The translations under genes and the position numbers were made by a program. A model generated the notes under the pieces. That model saw nothing but the letters and a program-made list of their open reading frames with translations, searched no databases and was not told where the DNA came from. From Paenibacillus pabuli (lineage in GTDB: Bacteria; Bacillota; Bacilli; Paenibacillales; Paenibacillaceae), in NCBI RefSeq assembly GCF_023101145.1, contig NZ_CP073714.1:5890001-5954000 (forward strand): a DNA stretch of 64,000 bases, written 5' to 3'. Each line of letters opens with the position of its first letter. Positions within the stretch are counted from its first letter, which is position 1. Shown here in pieces: positions 8,797 to 17,235 of the stretch.

Positions 8797-9279
8797 CTAG
8801 TTGTCAGGAGCAATAAGTCCTTTACCAATGAAATTGGCAGACACAGGCTTCTTGTCCAGTTCTCTGGACCATATCGATAATTGTCCCATATGGTGAATCT
8901 CATGAGCAATCACGTGACGCATCACTTCTCCCCACGATTCCTTGACAGTGGTATGATCCAATTCAGGATCAATGTAAGGTCTCTTTTCCATGCTGGACTC
9001 CCAGGATAGAACAAATGCCTCCACATCGGGTCGCAGCTTGCGCTCGAACTGTCGCAGAGCTTCCAGTGTCTTATAGTCCTCAAAATTCTCCATTCCATCC
9101 GGTTTGCCCTGTAATACTTGGAGCCAGCTCCACTCCACATCAATGATATGAAAAAACGTTTGCAATATATTGCCTACTCCACCTGTTCGGGGCCGAAGCA
9201 GCTCTTCCAGCGGTACGTCCTCACACCATTGAAACCACTGCTCACGCACGATCCAGTTATAACGAAAGAAAGATTCCAT
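8797..9279 (-). CDS. DinB family protein
   Basis: A 160-aa four-helix-bundle protein of the DinB/YfiT superfamily, which includes metal-dependent thiol transferases and hydrolases. The three metal-ligand histidines are visible at H44 (TFFHIIDVEW), H126 and H130 (HVIAHEIHHMGQL). Length is normal. AAGGAG lies nine bases before the ATG. The left inverted repeat of a mobile-element-like repeat begins 19 bases upstream of the start, so the repeat probably supplies or displaces its promoter. Confidence 0.9.
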   Translation of the reverse strand: MESFFRYNWIVREQWFQWCEDVPLEELLRPRTGGVGNILQTFFHIIDVEWSWLQVLQGKPDGMENFEDYKTLEALRQFERKLRPDVEAFVLSWESSMEKRPYIDPELDHTTVKESWGEVMRHVIAHEIHHMGQLSIWSRELDKKPVSANFIGKGLIAPDN

Positions 9280-9297
9280 TTATCCATTCTCCTTTTC

Positions 9298-9489
9298 TAT
9301 ATAAATTGAACTAAAGATATTTACACTTGCCACTCCGTTGACAGAACAACCTTCCAATCGCTGTTATCCCCAGATTTTTTGGAATTCTTTTTCAAAGGGT
9401 AAAATCCGGGGATAAAGGCGAACGCTCCGCTCTTTCAGGTTATTTCTGTCCTCTACGTTCTCGTGTAAATGTTTAGTTCAATTTATATA
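9298..9489. repeat. 192-bp MITE-like element with terminal inverted repeats
   Basis: The left end (9298-9326, TATATAAATTGAACTAAA then ATTTACAC) is the inverted match of the right end (9463-9489, GTGTAAATG then TTTAGTTCAATTTATATA), differing by a short indel. Inside, TTATCCCCAGATTTT at 9364-9378 is inverted as AAAATCCGGGGATAA near 9400-9415, so the whole can fold into a long hairpin. No ORF is present. Its right end overlaps the last codons of the GNAT gene. Half copies lie at 45473-45556 and 53410-53446. Confidence 0.8.
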
Positions 9490-10034
9490 TCATGCTTTTT
9501 AAGTGTTTTAATCAGTTCCATATTGGCATAAGTCTTATCCGAATGTTCAAGATCTCCGTAGATCCCGCTAATCTGATCAAATCCCAACTTGGTCCAAAAT
9601 CGTAAGGCAGGCCAATTTTTGAGCGCTACGTTAATTCTGATTTCCTTATAACCAAGCTCGGAAAACAATTGGGTTAACGCATGCATCACTTCTTGTCCGT
9701 AACCCTGCTTCTGGGTCTCACTATGAATATACAAAAATTCGAGATAAACGGAATCCTCCATGGGATAGCCATGGTACAGGCTCAGCACACCTATACTTTT
9801 GTTTTCTTCACAGGTACGAATGGTCTGAATTCGGTAGTTTTCCAACCTTCCCCCAGGAGGCAGATTGCCTTCTTCAAAGCACGTCCTCACATAATCCGGC
9901 TCATGATCTCGTCCATCCCATTCCTGCATATAGCTGCTCGTATCCACAATGGATTGCATATCAAAAATCTCTGATTCTTTCAAATCGGACATGAAGAGTC
10001 GGTCTGAATTCCATTCTGCCGGAATCTGTTGCAT
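9483..10034 (-). CDS. GNAT family N-acetyltransferase
   Basis: A 183-aa acetyl-CoA-dependent acyltransferase. The core is recognisable: strand beta-4 YLEFLYIHSETQKQGYGQEVM near 99-119 with the Q-x-x-G-Y-G acetyl-CoA loop, then IRINVALKNWPALRFWTKLGF, the Asn/Tyr helix of the fold. Substrate is unknown. GGAGTG precedes the ATG. The stop codon and last residues lie inside the right inverted repeat of the adjacent MITE-like element, so its C-terminus may have been altered by that insertion. Confidence 0.88.
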   Translation of the reverse strand: MQQIPAEWNSDRLFMSDLKESEIFDMQSIVDTSSYMQEWDGRDHEPDYVRTCFEEGNLPPGGRLENYRIQTIRTCEENKSIGVLSLYHGYPMEDSVYLEFLYIHSETQKQGYGQEVMHALTQLFSELGYKEIRINVALKNWPALRFWTKLGFDQISGIYGDLEHSDKTYANMELIKTLKKHDI

Positions 10035-10089
10035 ATCATCACTCCACTCTATTCATGCCTTCTATCATAACCCATGATATGGTAAAAAC

Positions 10090-10125
10090 AAAAGAGCCGC
10101 GATCGTCGCAGCCCCCTACTCTTTT
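10090..10125 (-). terminator. terminator overlapping a stop codon
   Basis: AAAAGAG at 10090-10096 pairs with CTCTTTT at 10119-10125 around an inner GCGATCGTCGC hairpin. It overlaps the last codons of the 10116-10400 gene and is followed by T-rich sequence on the minus strand. Confidence 0.6.
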
Positions 10126-10400
10126 GGCGTCGTCATTCTCTTCTTTACATAGAGTAAAACGTGAATTCCAGCGTATATAAACAGGACATTCAATAAATAA
10201 AGAAGGGCATTCACATATACATTGGAAAGGAACCAGATCGTATCATCAGGTTTCTTATAATGATAATCAGTGAAAAATCGCAATGGAAAACCATACGCTG
10301 TTCGTAAAGTGCCCTCCGTATAGGCTGTTCCAGGAATAAAAATGACAGCCAACACGGCAATCCAAGCCGAAAGATTAAATATTCTTTTATTAAACGTCAA
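10116..10400 (-). CDS. small membrane protein, two spans
   Basis: A 94-aa protein with two predicted membrane helices, residues 10-28 (LSAWIAVLAVIFIPGTAYT) and 58-85 (FLSNVYVNALLYLLNVLFIYAG), joined by a polar loop with YGFPLRFFTDYH, and ending in a Lys/Arg tail (YVKKRMTTPKE). I do not recognise a family. The only plausible start is TTG at 10400, six bases after the isochorismatase-family stop, so it is likely co-transcribed and coupled with that gene. Confidence 0.6.
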   Translation of the reverse strand: MTFNKRIFNLSAWIAVLAVIFIPGTAYTEGTLRTAYGFPLRFFTDYHYKKPDDTIWFLSNVYVNALLYLLNVLFIYAGIHVLLYVKKRMTTPKE

Positions 10401-10406
10401 TTCATC

Positions 10407-10934
10407 TCATCCATTCATTACATTTTCGGTATCCACCACGTTTGCAAACATGCTCAGAATCGAATTGTGATGTTCAATAATCTGTTCAGCTTGAAGAGTG
10501 TTGGACTTCCATGTGCTGTGAGCATCACGAACCAAGGTTACTGTATAGCCAAGGCTACTTGCTCTGCGACAGGTCGTATCCACGCATATTTCAGTCTGCA
10601 TGCCAGTCAGAATAAGATCCGTCACTCCGTTTTCTTGCAATTTCAGATTCAGATCTGTTTCGTGAAACGAATCCGGTGTCTGCTTTTCAATAATAAGGTC
10701 ACCCGCGATCGGCGCAATGGACGGATGAATCGCCCAACCTGCCGTTCCACGCTCAAGTGGACTCCCTGCTCCTTCACTGTGCTGAATGTAGATAACGGAG
10801 TATCCTTTTTGCCGAGCCTTGGAAATGACGTGTTGTATTCGATGAAGCAATAAGTCCCCCTGATATACCGGATCTGATTCATCGAACATGGCTACCTGTA
10901 CATCGATTACAAGAAGTGCACAGTGGGTTGGCAT
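10407..10934 (-). CDS. isochorismatase-family cysteine hydrolase
   Basis: A 175-aa hydrolase. The catalytic triad of the family is in place: Asp11 (LLVIDVQ), Lys84 (IIEKQTPDSF) and Cys117 (MQTEICVDTT), with the usual cis-peptide region before the Cys. Members cleave amides or vinyl ethers, such as nicotinamide or N-carbamoylsarcosine; without a siderophore cluster nearby isochorismate is unlikely. AGGAGG lies before the ATG. A small membrane protein follows in the same unit. Confidence 0.9.
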   Translation of the reverse strand: MPTHCALLVIDVQVAMFDESDPVYQGDLLLHRIQHVISKARQKGYSVIYIQHSEGAGSPLERGTAGWAIHPSIAPIAGDLIIEKQTPDSFHETDLNLKLQENGVTDLILTGMQTEICVDTTCRRASSLGYTVTLVRDAHSTWKSNTLQAEQIIEHHNSILSMFANVVDTENVMNG

Positions 10935-10980
10935 CTTATATTCCTCCTGAAAAATAATATGAATTCAGCACTTGTTATGA

Positions 10981-11403
10981 CTAGTTATTCCGTTTTCGCA
11001 TATTTAACAAACTTTCCAATCCCAGATCGATCAACACAAATATTATAGCAGCTAGAACGCCAAATAAGGTCAAAACTATCGACTCTTTAAAATTTAAAAT
11101 TTCATTCCCCGCGCCCATGAGCAAATAATAGATATACATCCCTAACATTCCAGCACATGCGTAACCCAGTATTCTCAAACTTACATATAAGGCATGATTA
11201 ACGAACTGTATTCTGCTCAACAGATAGTCCAGCAATAAAGATAACGGTAACCCGATAAATAAGATCAGGGGAGTCGCATATACAAGATAAACAAGAATAT
11301 AAAAATCAAAGCTGTAAGATTGATTCATGGATATGATACTTGCAATTAAAGTAAAACTAATGATGGTTAGAACGGTCGTCAGCAGCTTTCTACCAATGTT
11401 CAT
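10981..11403 (-). CDS. hypothetical four-span membrane protein
   Basis: A 140-aa hydrophobic protein with four predicted helices, near residues 8-25, 31-58, 72-98 and 107-128, and a basic C-terminus (LLNMRKRNN). No conserved motif is recognised. GGGAGTGGTGAG precedes the ATG. It is a single gene between the isochorismatase and GrpB genes, and its base composition is more AT-rich than that of its neighbours, as is common for short membrane proteins. Confidence 0.65.
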   Translation of the reverse strand: MNIGRKLLTTVLTIISFTLIASIISMNQSYSFDFYILVYLVYATPLILFIGLPLSLLLDYLLSRIQFVNHALYVSLRILGYACAGMLGMYIYYLLMGAGNEILNFKESIVLTLFGVLAAIIFVLIDLGLESLLNMRKRNN

Positions 11404-11444
11404 CTCACCACTCCCATAAGGTTATCCATATACAATGAATGTTC

Positions 11445-11990
11445 CTATACGTCAGATTCTCCCGGTTGCCACCCGATTTCTTGGGACCATAGATGAGCTT
11501 TCTCTAATATGCTCCACACCATCGGTCCTTTGCCTTCCACGTATTTTGACCGCTGGTCCTTGTATAAGGCGATAAGCCTGTGCTTCTCTTCCGCATATTT
11601 CAAGCGTTCAGCTGGATGTTCCCTCAAATAATTTCTAAAAAGCAAGTTCATCTGTTCAGAGAAGCTGCCTGCTTGCCTTACGTGTATATGTGTTCTCCTG
11701 TGTCCGGGTACTTCGCGAAAATATCGTTTGGTTTTATCCGGATTATCTTCTCTGAATATGAAACCGACCGCTTCAATTTCTTGTTGGTAGTTAGGCAAAT
11801 CTTCGTAATTGGATACGGAAATTTGTATATCTATGATCGGTTTGGCATCCATTCCAACGATGGAAGTTGATCCGACATGGTCAATCCGTAAGGCCTTTTC
11901 TCCCAACGCCTCTCTTAAACTCATTCCGGTATCGAGGAACATATGCCTCCAAGCCGGATCATACGTTGCAATTCTCCATTGATTTTCCAT
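11445..11990 (-). CDS. GrpB family protein
   Basis: About 181 aa, a member of the GrpB/UPF0157 family, which has a nucleotidyltransferase-like fold. The signature stretch is clear: YDPAWRHMF, then IDHVGSTSIVGMDAKPIIDI near residues 36-55, and a C-terminal helix with REHPAERLKYAEEKHRL. Biochemical function is mostly unknown; some relatives are fused to CoaE or are linked to GTP-binding proteins. GGGAGG before ATG 11990 sets the start over the longer frame beginning at 12035. Confidence 0.88.
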   Translation of the reverse strand: MENQWRIATYDPAWRHMFLDTGMSLREALGEKALRIDHVGSTSIVGMDAKPIIDIQISVSNYEDLPNYQQEIEAVGFIFREDNPDKTKRYFREVPGHRRTHIHVRQAGSFSEQMNLLFRNYLREHPAERLKYAEEKHRLIALYKDQRSKYVEGKGPMVWSILEKAHLWSQEIGWQPGESDV

Positions 11991-12092
11991 GAAATCCTCC
12001 CTCAGGTTTCTAATCCAGCTATATAAGGAAAACAAGTCTTTCTATGTTTTTGTCGCATTTCAAAATATTCCACTACACATGTCATCCGAAAA

Positions 12093-12662
12093 CTAAAAAT
12101 CATCATTATGTATTTCTAGTTTTATTTGTTTCTTTAACTCAGTAATGTATTCATATACATCATCAATATTCACTATACCTACGATATTCCTCCTCAATAG
12201 ATCAATGATAAAATTACTATCGTTCTCTCTCAGCTTTATATCATTTAAATAGTTATCCTTATAGTCATCAATAAAGTCTAATTTGTTCTTATAAAATCGA
12301 TATCGTTCCAACACATAAATTTCTTTAAGATTAATAAATAAAGCTAAAAAATCCTTAAGATGTCTGGCCACTAAAGTTACTTGATTACCAAATGCCATAG
12401 GCTGAATAAAAATAATAGGAGCTTCTTCCAAATCACTAATTGATCCGTTAAACGTTAAAAAAGCAAAGTGGTCACCATCTGCCCCTGTTCTTCCAAATAC
12501 AATGGCATCATCAGGCGTACAGTAATATCTATCATCATTATTATTAAAACTAATATAGAAACCCACATAATCTTGAAAGGTTCCATTATGTCGTTCACGT
12601 AGTTCCTTATCTATTCGGACGATGTTTATTAATGATCTAGGCATTTCATAATTCATTTCCAC
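12093..12662 (-). CDS. SUKH-like hypothetical protein, AT-rich
   Basis: About 189 aa. The order of elements, with GVGFYISF-like strands (DYVGFYISFNNND), YYCTPDDAIVFGRTGADGDHFAFL and a C-terminal helical half, recalls SUKH/SMI1-type immunity proteins, but the match is weak. The gene is clearly more AT-rich than its neighbours, with runs of Asn, Asp, Tyr, Ile and Lys codons, which suggests recent acquisition. AGAGG lies eight bases before a GTG at 12662; ATG 12656 is the alternative. No toxin gene is adjacent. Confidence 0.55.
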   Translation of the reverse strand: MEMNYEMPRSLINIVRIDKELRERHNGTFQDYVGFYISFNNNDDRYYCTPDDAIVFGRTGADGDHFAFLTFNGSISDLEEAPIIFIQPMAFGNQVTLVARHLKDFLALFINLKEIYVLERYRFYKNKLDFIDDYKDNYLNDIKLRENDSNFIIDLLRRNIVGIVNIDDVYEYITELKKQIKLEIHNDDF

Positions 12663-12759
12663 ATTAAACACCTCTTCCTGATATCATAACTATATGAGTC
12701 TTTCAAAAAAATAGACAGTTTAGGTTAATTATATATTAAATGGGAATACGAAAAAAAGA

Positions 12760-12779
12760 GAAGGAACCAACGTCCCTTC
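12760..12779 (-). terminator. terminator after the GH43 gene
   Basis: GAAGG at 12760-12764 pairs with CCTTC at 12775-12779, with a T-rich tract beyond it on the minus strand. It ends eight bases from the GH43 stop codon. Confidence 0.65.
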
Positions 12780-12787
12780 CCTTCACT

Positions 12788-14278
12788 TTAATTGTAATCA
12801 CACTTAAATTTTGAAAACTCAGCTTCCGAACCTTCCCCGCTAGCATATAAACCAATGAGTACCCCTGTAAATCCTCCAGCAACTTCCGAGGAAAGGTATC
12901 TCGTCTGTGCCGTGCCTAAGAGAATGTCCTCTCCATCTCTATCAATAAAGAAACTGTAGCGTTCATGGCTTGACCGTATAACCAATGTGGCATGATGATC
13001 ATTTCCCATTTTCACTTCATTTTCGACGGATTTGATATCCCCAATATTCAGACGCTCAATTACCTTATACCCACTTTGCTCTTTGCGAATGGCCAAGTCA
13101 TAATGGTGCTGTTCATCCATGTAGATGGTGATGCCTGCCTCTCCATTCGTAAGACTAACGTCAACAGAGATGGTCGCGTCAAAGTCTTTTTGACGTATGC
13201 CAATGAATGTTGGGGATGCAGGAACATCCAGCGTAACTTCGGTTCCCTTCAACTTTATTTTGTCATGTTCTAACAAGTAATTTTTGGTATTGGGATGACG
13301 GAGATAACACCAGTCCAGATTCCAATCCGTGTTCTCGAACGTATAGCTTTTTTGTTCTTGTTGAATGACTAAGTCAGAGATACGATCGGTATCAAAGCTC
13401 ATAAGTGTGGTTCCTTGATGCCCTGCCGTGAACCAGCCATCCTCATCGAAGGTAACTGGCGTAAGGAATACTTCTCTGCCAAGATGATGATAGGTGAGCC
13501 ATTGTCCAATCTGACGGAAGCCCAAATGGAAGATCCACCAATTCCCTTCCTGATCCTGAACCAGGTCGCCATGACCAACCCCCTGCAGTTCATAACCGCC
13601 CAAGTTACGATTGGTCAGAACAGGATTGTTGGCATAGGGTTCGAAAGGACCTGAAGGAGAATCTCCCCGGGCATACGTAACCATATGACCGTATTCGGTT
13701 CCACCTTCCGATGCCATGAGGTAATAGTATCCATTCATTTTATACAAATGCGGGCTTTCCAGATAACGTCCGCCTGTCCCTTGCCATATTGAACGGCTCG
13801 GGGTCTTTTTGTCCCCCGTTTCAATGTCAATCTCACACTGAATGATTCCACCAATGCCTTCATCGTCGGTCCCATTGCTCATAAAGAAGGCCTTACCGTC
13901 CTCAAAATACAAATCCGGGTCGATTCCTCCTTGATTCACAATAATCGGTTCTGACCACTCTCCGTGTATATCGTCAGTCCATATGTAGAAATTCTGACGC
14001 GTAGTATCGTTGGTCGTGGTCATGTAGAATCGCCCGTTATTGTATCGTATCGTTGGGGCAAAGACGCCACCTGAGCTGCTCACCGTCTCCAGTTGAACCT
14101 GGCTTTTTCGGGTTAAACAATGACCGATTTGCGTCCAATTCAATAAGTCTTTGCTCTCAAAAAGCGGGACACCGGGAAAATACTGAAAGGAACTGCACAC
14201 CAAATAGTACGTATCATCCACCTTGCAGATGCTTGGATCCGGATAAAACCCTTTAATGACCGGATTATTATATTTCAT
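12788..14278 (-). CDS. glycoside hydrolase family 43 beta-xylosidase/arabinofuranosidase
   Basis: About 496 aa without a signal peptide, so it acts in the cytosol on imported oligosaccharides. Residues 1-310 form the five-bladed GH43 propeller: general base Asp in FYPDPS (about residue 14), modulating Asp in GGIDPDLYFEDG (about 122), and general acid Glu in RYLESPHLY (about 174). The C-terminal 190 residues are a beta-sandwich of the kind found in GH43 subfamily 11 xylosidases. The ATG at 14278 with AGAGGTG before it is preferred to an upstream GTG. A divergent ArsR-type regulator sits 178 bases away and probably controls it. Confidence 0.9.
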   Translation of the reverse strand: MKYNNPVIKGFYPDPSICKVDDTYYLVCSSFQYFPGVPLFESKDLLNWTQIGHCLTRKSQVQLETVSSSGGVFAPTIRYNNGRFYMTTTNDTTRQNFYIWTDDIHGEWSEPIIVNQGGIDPDLYFEDGKAFFMSNGTDDEGIGGIIQCEIDIETGDKKTPSRSIWQGTGGRYLESPHLYKMNGYYYLMASEGGTEYGHMVTYARGDSPSGPFEPYANNPVLTNRNLGGYELQGVGHGDLVQDQEGNWWIFHLGFRQIGQWLTYHHLGREVFLTPVTFDEDGWFTAGHQGTTLMSFDTDRISDLVIQQEQKSYTFENTDWNLDWCYLRHPNTKNYLLEHDKIKLKGTEVTLDVPASPTFIGIRQKDFDATISVDVSLTNGEAGITIYMDEQHHYDLAIRKEQSGYKVIERLNIGDIKSVENEVKMGNDHHATLVIRSSHERYSFFIDRDGEDILLGTAQTRYLSSEVAGGFTGVLIGLYASGEGSEAEFSKFKCDYN

Positions 14279-14395
14279 TTGATCCACCTCTTTTTCTATA
14301 ATTCACATATTTAAGAATCCAACTTCATAAGCAGATAAAAGAAATTAAACACTATCGCAAACATACTTTCAATGCGTTAGAGTTGAAGAAAGAAG

Positions 14396-14413
14396 TTAAT
14401 TTCGTTAAATTAA
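14396..14413. promoter_or_regulatory. palindromic operator candidate
   Basis: TTAATTT-CGTT-AAATTAA is a perfect 7-bp inverted repeat in the divergent region, 43 bases before the regulator start at 14457. It has the size of a winged-helix operator. Binding is inference. Confidence 0.45.
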
Positions 14414-14456
14414 TACATATGTGATTTCAATAGAAATGGTTAGGAGATTATTAAGG

Positions 14457-15359
14457 ATGATCAAAGCGAACGGAGAGCCACAATTTATACCGTTATACGA
14501 AGCACTGGCAAGCGAGGTTCGATGGAGAATCATGGATTTGATTGCAGATCGCGAAATGAATGTGAAGGATATTGCCGCAGCTTTAGAACTCAGCCCCTCC
14601 ATCGTCACCATGCACATACGGAAACTTGAACAAGCCGGACTAATCGATAGCCGGAGAATACGCCTGAATGGAGGCACGCACAAATTGTGTTTCCTCAAAC
14701 CAAATAACATTGAGATCGAACTGCCCTCCGCCAACCGAACCGCAAAGGTTAGAGAGCAGACCATTTCAGTGGGTCACTATACTGCATTTGAAGTCCATCC
14801 GACCTGCGGTCTTGGAACGCATGAGAAAGAAATCGGTGTTTGGGACGACCCACGCTACTTCCTCGATCCTGAGCGGGTGCACGCGGCCATCCTCTGGTTT
14901 GGAAGGGGTTATGTCGAATACAAAACGCCTAACTATATGCTTCCCGATCAGACTGCCAGTGCCATTGAGATTTCAGTGGAAATGGCTTCTGAGGCCCCGG
15001 GTTTACGAGATCATTGGCCATCAGATATCCGATTTACGTTTAACGGCATTTCGCTTGGAACCTGGACAAGCCCGGCTGACTTCGGACGAGCTGCTCGAGG
15101 CAAATATACGCCGACATGGTGGCATCGTAATGTGAATCAATATGGACTATTAAAGACGATTCGTGTTGATGACTCGGGTACGTATATGGATGGAGAGCGG
15201 ATGTCGGATGTGACCATTGAGGATCTTAAACTAGAGGAACCATTCTGGACGCTTCGTTTCACGGTTGATGAGGAAGGATCTAACGTAGGGGGATTAACAC
15301 TCTATGGTTCCGGGTTCGGCAATCATGACCAGGATATTGTCATACGCGTACATCGTTAA
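14457..15359 (+). CDS. ArsR-type winged-helix regulator with C-terminal ligand-like domain
   Basis: About 300 aa. Residues 10-85 form an ArsR-like winged helix (LYEALASEVRWRIMDLI, then LSPSIVTMHIRKLEQAGLI), and the remaining 215 residues form a beta-rich domain unlike small metal-sensing ArsR proteins. The C-terminal part repeats strands such as AIEISVEMASEAPG and WTLRFTVDEEG, as expected of a sugar- or effector-binding domain. AGGAG ten bases before ATG 14457 sets the start. It is divergent from the GH43 gene, its likely target, with a palindrome between. Confidence 0.82.
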   Translation: MIKANGEPQFIPLYEALASEVRWRIMDLIADREMNVKDIAAALELSPSIVTMHIRKLEQAGLIDSRRIRLNGGTHKLCFLKPNNIEIELPSANRTAKVREQTISVGHYTAFEVHPTCGLGTHEKEIGVWDDPRYFLDPERVHAAILWFGRGYVEYKTPNYMLPDQTASAIEISVEMASEAPGLRDHWPSDIRFTFNGISLGTWTSPADFGRAARGKYTPTWWHRNVNQYGLLKTIRVDDSGTYMDGERMSDVTIEDLKLEEPFWTLRFTVDEEGSNVGGLTLYGSGFGNHDQDIVIRVHR

Positions 15360-15382
15360 TCTTTCTTTATGTATTAATGAAC

Positions 15383-15431
15383 AATCCCGTTCTTTGCTTC
15401 AAACGTATAACCCTATTTAAATGAACGGGAT
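15383..15431. terminator. bidirectional terminator
   Basis: AATCCCGTTC at 15383-15392 pairs with GAACGGGAT at 15423-15431. It lies between the convergent regulator and the 15446-15730 gene and can serve both. Confidence 0.7.
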
Positions 15432-15445
15432 ATTGCTGTACGCAG

Positions 15446-15730
15446 TCAAAGAAGCTTTCTATATTCAACCCCACGGACATGAATAAGTACGTTCTGGGCT
15501 GCCAACCTTTCAAAAAAATCCAACATATCCCCAAAGGGATTTTCAAAATATGAGATTAGGTGTTCCAAATTTGCAGTCGATTTCAAGAAGTACGCTCCAT
15601 CGATAATCTTTTCCTTTTCAGTCTGGCTGGTTTCCGAGATCAATTTATTGATCAATTCTTGTGCAATTCTTTTATACGTGTCCATTGCTTCGAGTAATTC
15701 GTCTGTAGTTTCTTTGGTTAAAGCGGTCAT
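15446..15730 (-). CDS. small helical hypothetical protein
   Basis: A 94-aa protein predicted to be almost wholly helical (TTDELLEAMDTYKRIAQEL, HLISYFENPFGDMLDFFERL) ending in a short strand (VLIHVRGVEY). No family is recognised. A strong GGAGG lies eight bases before the ATG. It is monocistronic, convergent with the ArsR-type regulator, and shares the terminator. Confidence 0.65.
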   Translation of the reverse strand: MTALTKETTDELLEAMDTYKRIAQELINKLISETSQTEKEKIIDGAYFLKSTANLEHLISYFENPFGDMLDFFERLAAQNVLIHVRGVEYRKLL

Positions 15731-15830
15731 CCCTTACCTCCAGTCTTTATCAGACGTCTTATAATTTCTTCAATATAGCCCTATGTTTGTTTGTATTCCT
15801 TTGTACTAAATGTCCTCATCTGTCCATAAG

Positions 15831-16241
15831 CTATTGACGGCTCGAACGCATCGCCTTTACCTGTTTTAAATTGCCATCGTTTAGAAAGGCTTTATATTCT
15901 TCGGATTCAACAGCGTAGATCGCCACTTTTCCTTGTGAATTATGATGAATGCCCCAGCCATAACGTTTGCCCAAGGAAGAAGTACGAAGACAGGGTTGTC
16001 CCTTAGAGAAAAACTTGGTTCTCTCTGTGGATCTTTGTTCATCGGGAATATCATTGCGCTGCGCGAACACTTCAAACATGACATCCTCTTGCGTATATTG
16101 ATAAGGGTGGTTTGTTATCATTTCATACTGTATAACTGGAACGGTTTTGCCGCCGTTTTTGGCTTTGGGGATCTCTGCCACTTTAACAGGACAATCTTCT
16201 GCTACTGCAATAAAGGTTTCATAATAGTTCATGTCTTTCAT
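15831..16241 (-). CDS. DUF6157 family protein
   Basis: A 136-aa soluble protein matching the DUF6157 pattern: NYYETFIAVAEDCP at the start, VPVIQYEMITNHPYQYTQEDV, and YGWGIHHNSQGKVAIYAVES near residues 95-114. The family is widespread in Firmicutes and Actinobacteria and has no known biochemical role. GGGAGGGG precedes the ATG. It stands alone. Confidence 0.8.
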   Translation of the reverse strand: MKDMNYYETFIAVAEDCPVKVAEIPKAKNGGKTVPVIQYEMITNHPYQYTQEDVMFEVFAQRNDIPDEQRSTERTKFFSKGQPCLRTSSLGKRYGWGIHHNSQGKVAIYAVESEEYKAFLNDGNLKQVKAMRSSRQ

Positions 16242-16307
16242 CTATATCCCCTCCCATCAATTCAGAAAAAATATGGATACGAATATACAATCAACCTTGA
16301 GCTCGTT

Positions 16308-16736
16308 TTATAAATATTTTTTAAAAGCCTTGCTGGATTCCCCATCGTATCCTAACTTTGTGTAAAAGCCATGTGCCTCGGATCTGGATGAACCGCTGGT
16401 GAGAAACACCTTTATACAATTTTTCTGTATGCATACATCCTCTATATACTTCATAAGTTCAGATCCATATCCCTTGCTCTGCACATGTTCCGTAATGATA
16501 ACACGCTCAACTACGCCAAAGGGTCTATTTTCCACCAAGGCATCCAGACAAATATGTAAATGAGCAGTCCCGATAACCTGATCACTGACTTCGTAAACAA
16601 ATAAGAAACTGTTGGGATTATGCCTTACTTCTTCAATCCGCTCCGCCAGTACCTTCGTATTTAGGTTGTTCGGTAATAATTCTTTGTACAACCTTTCAAT
16701 AACCTCGACATCCCTTGCTTCGGCCTCTCTGATCAT
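16308..16736 (-). CDS. GNAT family N-acetyltransferase
   Basis: A 142-aa acetyltransferase. The acetyl-CoA loop is VIITEHVQSKGYGSELM near 81-97, and the C-terminal strand-helix SGSSRSEAHGFYTKLGYD is typical. Substrate unknown. It is last in a row of three GNAT genes on the minus strand, 13 bases from its neighbour, so probably one operon. Its VYEVSDQVIGTA segment is echoed in a gene relic at 19922-20040. Confidence 0.9.
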   Translation of the reverse strand: MIREAEARDVEVIERLYKELLPNNLNTKVLAERIEEVRHNPNSFLFVYEVSDQVIGTAHLHICLDALVENRPFGVVERVIITEHVQSKGYGSELMKYIEDVCIQKNCIKVFLTSGSSRSEAHGFYTKLGYDGESSKAFKKYL

Positions 16737-16749
16737 CTTGTTCCACTCC

Positions 16750-17205
16750 TCAACTTAAATAATAACTTAATATGATGTCACCATTGTGCTCGAATTCACC
16801 TGTCTCCTGAAACCCTGATTTCTTATACAAAGCGTTTGCCACCATGTTGTGCGGCACATGAGATACCCTGATTTGTTTGCAATCGGTTCTCTCTTTTAAC
16901 TTATTAATCACTTCCTTGATTGCCAGTTTAGCGTATCCTTTCCCCTGGTATTTCTCATCAATCATGAATCGAAGTATCCAATAATATCCGTCACTATATA
17001 TCTCATTATCAAATAAAATAAAGCCTACCATACGGTCCTCTGCAAAAATTCCGTATGGCTTCGAGGTGATCTCCTTTGTCGCATGAATTAAGGAATCTGC
17101 ATTGCTTGCGACCAAATTCAGCTGGTCTTCTCGCGGTTTAAGCTGGATACATTCTAATTCGTTTTCTTGGGTTATAGGTTGTAGTGTTACTTGCTTTTCA
17201 TTCAT
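16750..17205 (-). CDS. GNAT family N-acetyltransferase, spermidine/spermine-like
   Basis: About 151 aa. RFMIDEKYQGKGYAKLAIKEV near residues 80-100 is the acetyl-CoA-binding motif, and VPHNMVANALYKKSGFQETG ends the fold. The arrangement resembles the SpeG/BltD polyamine acetyltransferase group, but substrate cannot be assigned. A GGGGGG tract lies before the ATG at 17205; a GTG two codons upstream is also possible. It is the middle gene of three GNATs. Confidence 0.88.
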   Translation of the reverse strand: MNEKQVTLQPITQENELECIQLKPREDQLNLVASNADSLIHATKEITSKPYGIFAEDRMVGFILFDNEIYSDGYYWILRFMIDEKYQGKGYAKLAIKEVINKLKERTDCKQIRVSHVPHNMVANALYKKSGFQETGEFEHNGDIILSYYLS

Positions 17206-17235
17206 ATTCACATATCCCCCCCTTGAATTAAATGA

